Source: Euryodendron excelsum
Taxonomy: Eukaryota > Streptophyta > Magnoliopsida > Ericales > Pentaphylacaceae
Assembly: GCA_033060915.1 (NCBI GenBank)
Contig: CM065397.1
Coordinates: 17,111,501-17,175,500, forward strand
Reading direction: 5' to 3'
Length of the DNA: 64,000 nt
Part shown: positions 46,351-57,002 of the stretch, one piece after another
Position numbering within the stretch: the stretch's first letter is position 1
Layout of the letters: every line of letters starts with the position of its first letter
Made by a program: the position numbers and the translations under genes
The notes under the pieces: model-generated
Databases searched by the model: none
Seen by the model: the letters and a program-made list of their open reading frames with translations, nothing else
Told to the model about the DNA's origin: nothing

Positions 46351-46516
46351 AGGTCGGCCAAAAATGGAAATCATACTAAATGATGAATTTCAAAACAGAT
46401 CAGGCAGATTCAAGGTTGGATAATATCTAGATAAGAGATGAAACAAAGCTTTCCATTAAAAATAGGCATTGGTTGGTTACAAAAACATGTTCAAAAAGAA
46501 GGAAAAGCTACTATCG

Positions 46517-48737
46517 TCACGCCGACTTATCCCCTGGCTGCACAAATGTCTCTGCCAAGCAATTTACAATCTCTTCTGCACTCTTGGACTGTTTGGCAGC
46601 AGCTTTCTCCATCTCAGCCTTATCCTTTTCAACAGCAGCCTTCAGAGCAAGTTGTCTTTGATGCTCGACATTGGCAATCACTCTCTTTGGGTCCACAATG
46701 CTTTCCTCGGTTGTGTTAAAGTAATTGGGACATAAACACCAAATATCAGCGGACTTGTCCATTCCGGCGACATGAAGAGCACCGCTCCAGCCTTGCCAAA
46801 ATATGACACGACTCAGATCCGCCATCTCCTTGGCCACACGATCGGCCCCCCTATCTTCACCTCTCTGCAGAATCATCACTCATCGGCCTTCAGCTTGGCC
46901 ACTTCGGTTTGGAGTGCCTCGACCTCCGCATTAGCCTTGTACAAATCCACGGACTGCACATCGAATTTCTTTTGGAGGTCGGTCACTTTCCTATCTCTCC
47001 TTTCGAAGTTTGCCTTCATCAGCAGAAACTCGGCAGATGCCTGGTCGACCTGCTTCTTGAAGGTAATCCGATCCTTATTGGCATCGATCCACTCCTCCTT
47101 TAAGTGGCCATGTTCTTCAATGAGTTCCTGATGCACCTCGGCAAGCTTCTAGAAGTGGGTCATCGCTTCCAAGGAATTCAGGCAACCCTACACCAAAAAG
47201 CGAAGGTTGTGTAAAACAAGTGTTTAGAAGAATCTTTAAACGGGTTATAGGGCGATGCCGACTTACCAGTAGTGAATCATGGAAGGCACCCATAAAGACA
47301 GCTGCGTCGCTTGCCTCACCCAACTTGGCCATATCTTTTTTCTGAAAGACACTCTTCATAACGCCGAAAGCTACCTCGGTCTGATCAATCATCAAGTCTG
47401 TTGTCGTGAGAGGTTGGCCTAAAATATTCGACGTGATGGTTACAGCCTCGCCGACCTTGTCCACTACTTCCTTTCCTTTGGCTTCTTGGGTGCCGGGGGC
47501 GGCACGGTAACCTCGGGCCCCCTCTTCTTTTACTGTCGAGCCTCCGGCTTCTTTTGAACGGGAGGGGCTTCCTCCACAGGAGCAGTCACCAATTCAGCAG
47601 ATGGAGGTCAGTGGCAGTTATGGCAGCAGATTTCAGCGACTTGCCGGCAGTGGCAAACATCCTCTCCTTCAAACTCATGCCATCCTCTTCGTTGGGGGAT
47701 GGTATAGACTCCTGGGTTCTAACTGGAATCCTAACTCGGCAGTCTGGAACCGTAAGTGGCGATGAACTCGATGCCGAGCTATGCGATTTCGATCGTGCTT
47801 CGCGCTGTTCTTCGACAACGGGCTCCGATGGAGGAGTAACCACAACTGTCACCCCAGTAGGGCTACGGGCTCTCTCAATTGTAACGCCGACAAGAATTTC
47901 CTCGAAATCTCCCTTGGCGCCTTCCTTCGCCAATCTCGCAAGAACACTCTGGGGGACACCCGTATTAGCAGTGAAGGTCGAATATCGAGGTGGGTAGGTG
48001 AGTAAAATGTGTGTGGTCCGAGCAACGTGCCTCAAACTACCTTCATCAAGGTAGTCCAAAACCTTGTTGAGATTGACAAAGTTGACTAGCCAGTTGCGTG
48101 CTTTTGATCGCTTCTCCTTCTTTTCTTCAAAATATGCCACAATCAGATTCGGATCTATATCAGAAATTAAGCTACACACAGTATAAAAGGTCGGCATCAA
48201 ATCTATTTCAAGGGAAACTCTAGAGCATCAGATCGTTGGCCTTTCCTTTTTAGGAATGTTGCAGAACTCCCAAGGCCCGGTTACCCAAACTCTAACATCG
48301 TCAACTCCCTTCCCGAAGGAAGGCAGACACTTCACTAACTCTAAGGACTTGTCTACAGCTCGGAGGTAGACTTTGTAACTCTCCCCGATCTTACAAAGCG
48401 AGTAGCAATAATCCAGTTCGGCGAACCCCATGTTCACACCCAGGCGTCGATTAATCTCAAGCATACCGAAGATGATCCTATAGACGTTTGACGACAACTC
48501 GGAGGGCGACACCTTATTTTTTACTATAAACTTATGAAGAAGAGGATTAAGGGGAAATCTAAGTTGCCCTTCCACAATAGCAATGATTGGGAACGGCACC
48601 CCCTTTTCAGTCTCTCCCATACGGTGGTCCTCAGGATCGACTAGCTCTAAACCGATCTCATTCGAGATGTCGAACCTAGCCCTAAACGCGGCCATGGCTG
48701 CCGGACCATCTAACATTCTTCGAAGACGAGATGCCAT
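46517..48737 (-). pseudogene. Antisense ORF of the Tat element, intron-containing, function unknown
   Basis: Minus-strand reading starts at MASRLRRMLDG (48737) and passes FPLNPLLHKFI, YRIIFGMLEINRRLGVNMGF and VWVTGPWEFCN, resembling the putative gypsy-type transposon domain (Transposase_28-like) found antisense in Tat elements. The frame continues after a stop at 48228 with a Ser/Pro-rich part (48200-47586), then 47464-47117, a coiled coil (47136-46876: HLKEEWIDANKD, EVEALQTEVAKLKADE), and a last piece to 46517. A 79-bp intron with GTAAGT and a TAG acceptor fits at 47266-47188 and joins phase 0 into GCLNSLEAMTHF. Stops show it is dead. Such ORFs are known in Retand and Grande; their role is not. 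Confidence 0.78.
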
Positions 48738-49096
48738 TAGGGGACAACCATCGAAGCACAGAGAAACAGAGAGAAGAGCAAAAGAAGTGTGGGCTTAAAA
48801 ACACTTATAGTGATGGGTGCCGAGACAGCCGACGCACACGCTAGACAAAAGGCGAGGAAAAATGGAGCGCCTTCTACTAAACAAGGCGTCCCCCTTTTAG
48901 ATACATCAGAGCTGTCGATTCGTGCGCGGGAAAACTGCAGCAATCATGACGCTCTGCCGAAACGTCACATCGGCCTTTGATTCGATGACACCCCATTAAT
49001 GAATCTTTTAAAATTCCCACTATTTGCGTGGCCGGGTGACCGTTACAGGCCTTGGCCGTTTTGGAAGTCAAAACAACACAAAGGCTGAGCGGCAAT

Positions 49097-49689
49097 TGTA
49101 GGGGAACAACCCACGGCCTAACCCAACTGGTGAGACCCAATTTACACGAATTAAAGTTGGGCTGCTTGGCGGCCCAAATCAGAGTCAAGGGACAGTCCAA
49201 TCCAAGCTGCCGACCTCCTTCCCGCCCTAGCCCAAACCGCGAAAGATAAGCCCAAACCGCTAGCGGTCTTCGAGCATTAAATGCAGAGTTGACTCGCATT
49301 AAATGCGCGAGCGGCTTCTTATGCGACGTCGACGTGCATGTCCGGTCAGTCGGAATTCCCAACAACGGTGAGCCAGACCCTGTAAGTAGTCAGGCGGAGT
49401 CAATGATGATGCCTACCCAGCAGGTCTGCTAGTAGGTCCATGCCAAACACACTCCATCGATCATGCTATAAATACCCAAGACATCTAGAGTCAGGTATGG
49501 ACAACTAATTCCAAGCATTCACAACTTTCATTCATTTTTATCTCAATTAAGCTTGTTAACTTAATCGTCGGAGTGTGATTGGCCCACCGAGGGTCAACCC
49601 ATTCTAACCTTCTTCTCTTACAGAGAGTTTGGACTTATTTACGTGGGCTTGAGAGTTCGACCCAACCTTCCTGAAAAATCCCACTTACA
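49097..49689 (+). repeat. 3' LTR of the gypsy element (593 bp)
   Basis: It runs from TGTAGGGGAACAACCC to ATCCCACTTACA and aligns throughout with 39661-40251. The polypurine tract before it is weak (AAAGGCTGAGCGG). Confidence 0.95.
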
Positions 49690-50130
49690 ATAACTCTCCA
49701 AAAAAGTCATTTGAAAAATTAACTTTTTTTTAAAATTAACTTATAACTTGTATGTGTATCTGTGTATATATATTTATACATATACATATATATATATATG
49801 TATATATCCAATTTCTCCTTAGCTAATTCGTGGTCGATATAGAGTAAAATTAGCAACTTGGCTGGAATGCTCCTTTCTTTGTTCTAAAAAAAAGAAAAAT
49901 TGAAAATACCTAACTTGTCTGGAAAATTAGCTATAATCCATTTTTTTTCTTTTCTGGTGAGAAAAAAGGTTTTATCAAAACAGAAGTGAGTTTGAAGAAG
50001 AAAAGAGTACAAAATGTTCCAGAAAATTAAAAAGTAATTTATTTAGTAGTTTATGACTTTCTTGAATTGTGTTTGAGTGATAATAAAAAAAAATAACTTA
50101 AAAAAGCGACTCTTTAAAAAAGTCATTTAA
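49690..50130. repeat. Tandem-duplicated atpG 3' flank, end of copy 1 and copy 2
   Basis: 49690-49790 continues copy 1 after the gypsy insertion (CTCCAAAAAAGTCATTTGAAAAATTAAC). From the AT microsatellite near 49,770 the sequence repeats 39348-39660 and then the same AAAAAAGTCATTT tail (about 50,115). Two copies of a roughly 430-bp unit therefore lie downstream of atpG, and the duplication predates the gypsy element. Confidence 0.85.
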
Positions 50131-51117
50131 AAAAGTAATTTTTTTTAAATTAACTTATAGTTTATAGTTTATAAGTTAATAGTTTATAAGTTAGACATTC
50201 AAATACTACCAAAGATGCTCCAACCCTGCAGTCTCAAAGGCCAATTGAGAAAGGGTGCATAAAGCCGGAAAAAAATTTTAAAAAAGGGAGGCAGCTCAAA
50301 TTTTTTTTTTTTTGAAAGCACAAGACCCAAAACAACCTGTTGAATGGGAAGTGTAGACTAAGGTTATAACAATCACACACCCAAATTTCCCAATATGAAA
50401 AGCCGACCTGCAGGAAGTGTAGGCTAAGATTATAACAAACACACACCTAAACTTCCCAATGTGAAAAGCCAACCCCGCCCAACCCCATTGATCTAACTTA
50501 AGTGAACATGGGCGCTTTGCTAAATGTGCAAGCTTACTTAACTGGTATAAGTCTTTTAGTAGTGATCCAAAAATCTGAGATTGAATCTAGACTTCATTCA
50601 GTTTGGTTTTATGGGCAGAGGAAGATCCATCTCCATTGTGTAGCACATAACTATTTCTCCAACTGTATAAAAAGAGCGAGGTGCACACTTGGTTTTCGTC
50701 GATTCTACTTTGTCACATTTTGCCACTTATAGCCTAAAAAAGCAATATAATTACATTTTGCCACTTTTTCTATCTTTCTACGCCAGTTTAACGTACCGCA
50801 ACGGCCTCCACCTCCGGTTTCTCTTCCTTTCCCCTGTTATTCCAGCTGTGTCTTCCTCGCCCTTCAAACAGCCACCGCTTTGCGTGTGAATTCTTCGGCA
50901 AGGCGAAGTCTTTCTCTCCGAAAAATCTGTTTGACAGTACATATTTTCTGTTCTCTTCTGATAACTTATTGTGTTTTCCTATTAATCTCTGCTTGGGTTC
51001 GTCTTTCTCCATCCATTTTATCATGCCCAGTTGAAACCGATCTTCTGTATTCATCTAGTTAAGTGAACCTAATATGATTTGGAACTCATACCCAATAGGT
51101 TTTGGCTAACGGAGCTA
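50131..51117. other. Intergenic sequence with a 66-bp tandem duplication
   Basis: GAAGTGTAG-type units at 50348 and 50414 repeat a segment with TTATAACAA and ACACACCYAAAYTTCCCAAT. The rest has no gene I can support; ORFs are short and unlike known proteins. Confidence 0.55.
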
Positions 51118-52155
51118 ATTTAGCTAAATATACATAAATAGTCCAATTAAAAACAAACGTTAAATAAATTTACAAAAAATGACCACATGCCATGCATGTG
51201 AGGGGCACAATGGTAAATTCGCATTGTTTTTAACGATTAATTACATAATTGATTCTTGTAATTTATCTCATCTCTCAATTTGGTCCTAATACTTTTAATT
51301 TTTTTCACTTAACTTCTTTAATTTAAAAAAATATGCACAATTAATTCAATTGAAACAAACATTCGGGAAATTGAGAAAAAAATGACAACATACAACGGTC
51401 GTGGGAAGCACAACGATAAATTCATATCATTTCATTCTTTCGTCTCTTTTTTCTTCTGATACACCAGCCCAACCCATAATCCCTAACCTACCCTCACCAT
51501 CACCGCCATCCTTTGCCTCAACCCCAACCATTCACCCGTTACCCTTAGCACTTTCCTACCACTAACCATACTCATTAGGACACTGTTGCCATTAAACTTA
51601 CTTAAACCCATCATAATTCTTACAAAATCAATAATTATCACTGCTATAAGAGTCACGTATCCAACATCACCAAAGCTCAAACTTCTCTAAGCACGACCAA
51701 AATTGCTTAAAAAACAATGGAAGTTGGTGTTGCAATGGTAGGGCATGTGTAATTAAAAAAAAAAAGACTTAAATTTACCATTTTAACTCTCACCTGTGTG
51801 GCGCTTGAACATTGTTTTGTCAATTCTTTTAGGTCCGTTTTCAATTGAATTATTTATATATATTTTGCTAAACTGCAGAAGCTCATTGAAGAAATTAAAA
51901 GTATAGAGATCAAATTGAGCCGTGTAAAGTACAGGGATTGATTGTGTAATTAATACTTAAAAATAATATAAGTTTATTATTATGCCCCTCGTGTGCATGA
52001 CATATGATTATTTTTCGTCAATTTCTTTGATGTTCATTTTCAATTGGACTACTTATGCATATTTTACTAAATTAAATGATCTAATTGAAGAAATTAAAAA
52101 TACAAAGACTAAATTAAGACAATGAGTAAATTAAAGGGACCAATGGTATAATTTA
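51118..52155. mobile_element. Fold-back (long inverted repeat) element, about 1 kb
   Basis: The block at 51118-51310 (AAATATACATAAATAGTCCAATT ... GGTCCTAATACTTTTAATT in order) pairs with its reverse complement at about 51885-52080 (ATTAAAAGTATAGAGATCAAATTG ... CAATTGGACTACTTATGCATATTT). The unit is partly repeated again on each side: a further half unit at 51345-51425 and another full unit at 51765-51955. The result is nested inverted repeats of a roughly 195-bp unit around a spacer. No coding region. It may be a fold-back transposon or MITEs inserted into each other. Confidence 0.62.
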
Positions 52156-52771
52156 CTCTTTCATTACTGCTTGCATCATAGAGATTCCTTGTGTCTATGT
52201 TTCTTTGCTAACCATGTTTCTGTGGCAGATATTGTTTGTAGGTGGTTACATCTAACTATTCACACATCTTCTTTGTGAATATTTTCTTGCCCTGCAGAAA
52301 AATTACTTGAGGAATATATATATATACACATAAACATGCCCAATTGGAGACTGGTGAGTTGCTGAGTAGAAAATATGAATAGAGCATAAATGTGATAAGA
52401 GAGCTTCAGTGCTGCTCCCACTTCCAAAGAACTGGTTGAGCAAGAAATTCGTGAAGTTCCTGAGTTTTGGTTTATTACCTACGAATTTGGTTCATATGAA
52501 CTTCTCTTTACTTATATATATATATATATATGTATTGGGAGGTTTGCAATGTGATGTACCATCGTTTCCATTGAAAAGAAAAGAACATTAGAATTGATTA
52601 GAGGGAGAGACATCAAGAGAGTGAAAAAGGGGGCTATTGCAGTTATTTAAAAATTCATTTTAATTAGAAAGTTGCATCGCATCAGCCCAAAAATAAAAAT
52701 AAATTTTTTTTCTAGTTGTATGTAGCAAGGCACGTGCTTTTGCACTAGCAGCGATCAAAAGAATGACTTAC
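52156..52771. other. AT-rich intergenic sequence
   Basis: No gene. A dinucleotide AT run lies at about 52,513-52,532. Confidence 0.5.
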
Positions 52772-53054
52772 AATCTGTTTGGAACTTGGGGGAGAGAAAA
52801 TAAAAAAATAAAAAAATAAGAGAAGAAGAGGAAAAAAAAAAAGAGAAAAAGAAGATAAATAATTTTTCCTTTTCTGATTGGTTTTGTAAACAAAATCAAA
52901 GGAAAGTAGAGAAAAAAAAGAGAGTATTTTTTTCCCCTCACTTTTCCCTCTCTTTCCTTTCCCTTTCCCTTATAGACAAAATCAAACAAGAAAAGAAAGA
53001 ATTTTTAAAAAATTTTCACCCCTTCCCTTTTTTCTCTCAAGTTTCAAACAGGTT
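52772..53054. mobile_element. Candidate MITE (283 bp) with terminal inverted repeats
   Basis: The left end AATCTGTTTGGAACTTG and the reverse complement of the right end AACCTGTTTGAAACTTG match at 15 of 17 positions, and purine-rich sequence inside faces pyrimidine-rich sequence. I cannot find a convincing TSD, so the superfamily is open. Confidence 0.55.
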
Positions 53055-56000
53055 GCTGTGACTACCTTTTCAGTGAGGAGTGCCATGACACATCTCAGCT
53101 TTTGATTAACCTTCTTATGTATATATATATATATATATTTAATTTCCTAGCAAAAATTTATTTTATTGACACTCCACAATTTAAAGCTCTCTTGAAGCCC
53201 TTAGCCCAATATCATATTGTTTTGTACAATGGGCTGTGAGTTCTACTTTTTTTTTTGGTTGGTATAAAAATTGATTAATTTGTCATTTTTTATCATATTT
53301 TTTAAGGCTGAATAGAAATGAGTTTTATTTTTTATGCAAAAATATTCTTACTTGCTAATTTGTTTCTTATGCTTGAATAGAATCTTTGTAGAAAATTTTC
53401 ATACTGAATGAATGATGGAGCTATTTGTGATTCATTCATTTCAAACCAAAATATTCACTATTTTATATAATAATTTAAAAAAACGTCACTATCACAACAT
53501 TAAGATGGAGTTTTCTATATAAAAATTTTGTAAAAATAAAGTTTATCATATAATAATTTCATAAAATATATAAAACTTTGTGTTTCATATTTTGACACCC
53601 AAAATATCATCCTGGTTCCGCCCTTTGAAGAGTAATACTATACAGAGCCCTTATACTGTATCATTGTACTTTCATCTTTGAACGAGGGAAATGAATTGAG
53701 AAAAGCAAACTTCTTCGTAGAAGTTTGTTTCCTAAAGCAATTCTAAACATGCTTGCTGAGCTATTAAGCCCCATCCATTCTTACGTTATAACTTGTTGAA
53801 ATCAAGTTGAGTATCCAAAGGTATATCATTTTGTTGACAAACTTATTAAAAAAAAATTTGTACCAAAAAAAAAAAGAAGAACTTATTAAAAAATTAATAT
53901 AGGGTACATATAAATATGATTTTAAATATATGGTAAAACTATTATGGTTAGGCACATTGGCAAGATTACAGTGAAATTATTATTTTTTGTTAAAGATAAT
54001 GGTTGTATGTGGAAATTTATTGTTTTTCCAATTAAAATTATTTTATTGTCAAATTAAAATATTAAAATGATGTTTATACTATTCTTGACTTTTTGCTTTC
54101 ATTTTTTCTAAATTTTTTCCCATTTTGAGACTCTTAATTTGGAGAAAAATGAACCTTTCTTTCATTTATATGTTATTTATTTATTTATTAATTAAAGATA
54201 TTTGTTCACCAAATTCATACGTTAAAATGATTTTTATGTCTTTATAAACTTCCATTATTTTCTTTTATTTTGACAGTTGGTGATTAAATTTAAAAAATTC
54301 CAATTTCTCATGTGTAGCCGTTATTATTAATGGAATAAAGGCCCATTAGTTACAGTTTTTATTCCTATTTTCTGTTTTTATTTTTTTGAAATTTGCTGAA
54401 ACCTTATGTGACAAACTAGTTTCAAAAATTGTTTTCACTAAGATTGCATTAGGTGAACTGGTTGGAAAACTTGTTTTCAAGAATTTTTTAAAAAACACTC
54501 GAGTTTTAGAAATTAAAAAAAGAAGGATTTTTTTTTTGAAAATTCAAACTATTTTGTTGCGAAAATGAAAACGATATAACAAAGCGAGTGTTTTTTTGTT
54601 TTATTTTGTTTTGTTTATGATAATAAGAAACCTAAGAAGTTTTTCATTTTTTTTTTTTTCAAGAGTAGGGAAACAAAAACGTAATAGACATGTGGATGTT
54701 CGCAGAATTGTGGGTGATTGGCTGGTTGAAATTAATGGTGATCGGATGGAGATGTTTGTTGCCAAGGGCTCTGTTTTTATTTTTATTTTTTTATTTTATT
54801 TTATTTTATTTTTTTACAAGGCAAAAGTTAAAAAGAATAGGACCAATGAGTTCGAACCTCTGCCCAAATGAATAGGTTCATAGAGCTCAACCATGAAACC
54901 AAACCCATTACTTTCCGATGGTGTTGTAGGGTAGCCAAATGTTTACTTTGTGAAAATTTGATTGTATTCGCATAGGGGCACTCACTTTTTTGGTCCCCTT
55001 CGCTCCACCAGTCTTGATTGGTGTATGGAAGTACAAGGTGTGTTTGATGTATAATTGTACATAAACTCATTTGAGAGGTAAAAACGCGCTTTTTGAGAAA
55101 TGTGTTTTGAAGACGGGTATGAAATTTATTTACAAAATTTGAGAAAACGTTTCAGAAATGCGACAAAAAAGTTTTGAAAACTCCTAAAAAATACTTGGAA
55201 AACTCTTAGGAAACACTTGGGATAAATAATGAAAACTCTTAGGAAACTTAAGAAAAACTCTTGAAAAACGTTTTGAAATTTTAAAATATTAATTTTTATA
55301 CATTTTTTTCCTTAAGTTCTAACTAAGTATCTACGAAATTATTTGCATAAATTTTCACTAAGTTATCCAAAAGTCTCTACTAAGTTTTCCCAAGATTTCT
55401 ATTAAGTTTCTCAAATGTCTCTACTAAATTTCTTTCAGAAAAGTTTTATTTTAAGTTTCCTAATCATTTTTCACTTTTCGTTTTTCTCTATTTTTTTTTT
55501 GCCGTACTTCCCGCTTCCGTTTCCCCTAACGTTTTCTGCTTCCGCTTTCCATTCTGACAACTATGGTCTAATAGTATGGTATATAAGATCACGGCTGCAC
55601 TTAAGACTAATCATTCAGGGTTGATTTTGGCTCTTACTCTTTAACAGACCTTTTTGTATTTGTTGTTTGGATTGTGTTCTTTTTTTTAAAAAAAAAAGAG
55701 GCAAAAACTATTTAAGACCTTAACTTTGGCATTTAAGATTTTAATAAATTTGAGGCCATTAAATATTTTTTGTACATTTAATGTTTTGGAATAAACTAAT
55801 ATTTTTTTAAAGTTAAATAATGTAGTTGATTTTGAGCTTCTTTATATAGAGACTTTTTTCTTATTTGAACTAGATCTTTTTTCAAAAAAAAAAAAAAATT
55901 CTTGAACCCATATTAGGCCTTAATTTTAACATGACTTTGAAATTTTCATTTGTTTATTGGTTAAACTGGTGTTTTCTTTCTAAACCTTACTAATTTATTT

Positions 56001-56997
56001 GATTTCGGGTTTTTTTTTCTAACAAGCCTTTTTTTCTCACCTAGATCGAGTTCATTTTTTCAAAAACAGATGTAAAAATTATATGCAAGCTTTACTATAA
56101 TATATAAAGTTTTAAACAATTTGAGGCCTTAAAAAATTAGTGACGGGTCAAAAGGGAAAAGACGTAATAAGTGAGTTGACTCAGATAAAAGTGTGACAAA
56201 TAATCAAGTCCTACATTGGGATATGAGGTCTAGGAATTTTATTGAGAGGGTTAAAGTAAAAATTTTGAACTTTGGGGGTAAGATAATTTTTTTTATAAAT
56301 TTATGGGGATTAATAAACTATTTTTTTCCATAAAAAATTTACAAGGCCAAAACTGAATTTTAAAAATTTATGAGGGTCTGCCTCCTTGCCCCAAACATGG
56401 GTACAACACTAAATTATGCAACATAGAAATGTAACTTTGCCAGGTCTGTTATCAAAATGTTACTAACAATGGGGCAATTTACTTAAAAAAATATCCTAAA
56501 ATTAATAACTATTGCTAGAGCAGTAGAAATGCGATCCTCGCTGTTGTTATAACTCATAATGTATTTGTTTAATATTAACGCTTCGTTTGGAATTCAAATT
56601 TTTGACTAAAAAAGCAAACGAAAAGAAAAATGTGATAGAAAAAAGAACAAAAAATATAATAAAAAAGAAAACAAAATTACTCTTTTATTTTGTTTTATTT
56701 TTTTTACCTTTTTCTTTTTTCACTAAAAATATAAACTCTAAACTGAGCGTAACAGAACCAGCTATTCTGAAATCTGAGAAGGGTCATATATATAATTACT
56801 GTTGTTGCCGTTGTAAAAGTAATTGTATTTGGGGGGTTTGGCTGCCTTCGAGTTCCTCACTCTTCTAACGCATTTGTCCAAAATTAATAGAACATGTTAC
56901 TGCCTTTATAGCAGCACCTGCATCCGTCTTAGCTATTTCGTTGTCTATTTTGTATAGATACTGTATTGGATAGCGCTCACCTTTAAATGTTGATGAT
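53055..56997. other. AT-rich intergenic sequence without recognisable genes
   Basis: Long A/T runs, AT microsatellite (about 53,120-53,140) and A/T-biased ORFs only. 55,140-55,440 has loosely repeated GAAAACTCTTAGGAAA-like units. Nothing here supports a gene. Confidence 0.5.
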
Positions 56998-57002
56998 CTC
57001 CT

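Larger units (their letters stand above)
39661..49689 (+). mobile_element. Tat-type Ty3/gypsy retrotransposon with both LTRs
   Basis: Two LTRs of 591 and 593 bp bracket gag, protease, RT, RNase H, a second archaeal-type RNase H and integrase in that order, then a 60-bp repeat block and an antisense ORF region. A primer-binding site TTGGCGCCGTCTGTGGGA follows the 5' LTR. The extra RNase H and antisense ORF are features of the plant Tat lineage (Retand, Grande). Flanking pentamers are GTAAT and ATAAC; the paralogous flank suggests an original GTAAC with one transition on each side. Pol is broken by several stops. Confidence 0.94.

Noticed and set aside
47554..47997. Plus-strand ORF of 147 codons in the gypsy 3' part
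   Set aside because: It is antisense to the better supported minus-strand Tat ORF, which has family-like segments and an intron.
50788..51062. Overlapping ORFs of 60-88 codons near 50.9 kb
   Set aside because: CT-rich leader-like sequence, but no homology, no splice structure I could support and no downstream coding region.
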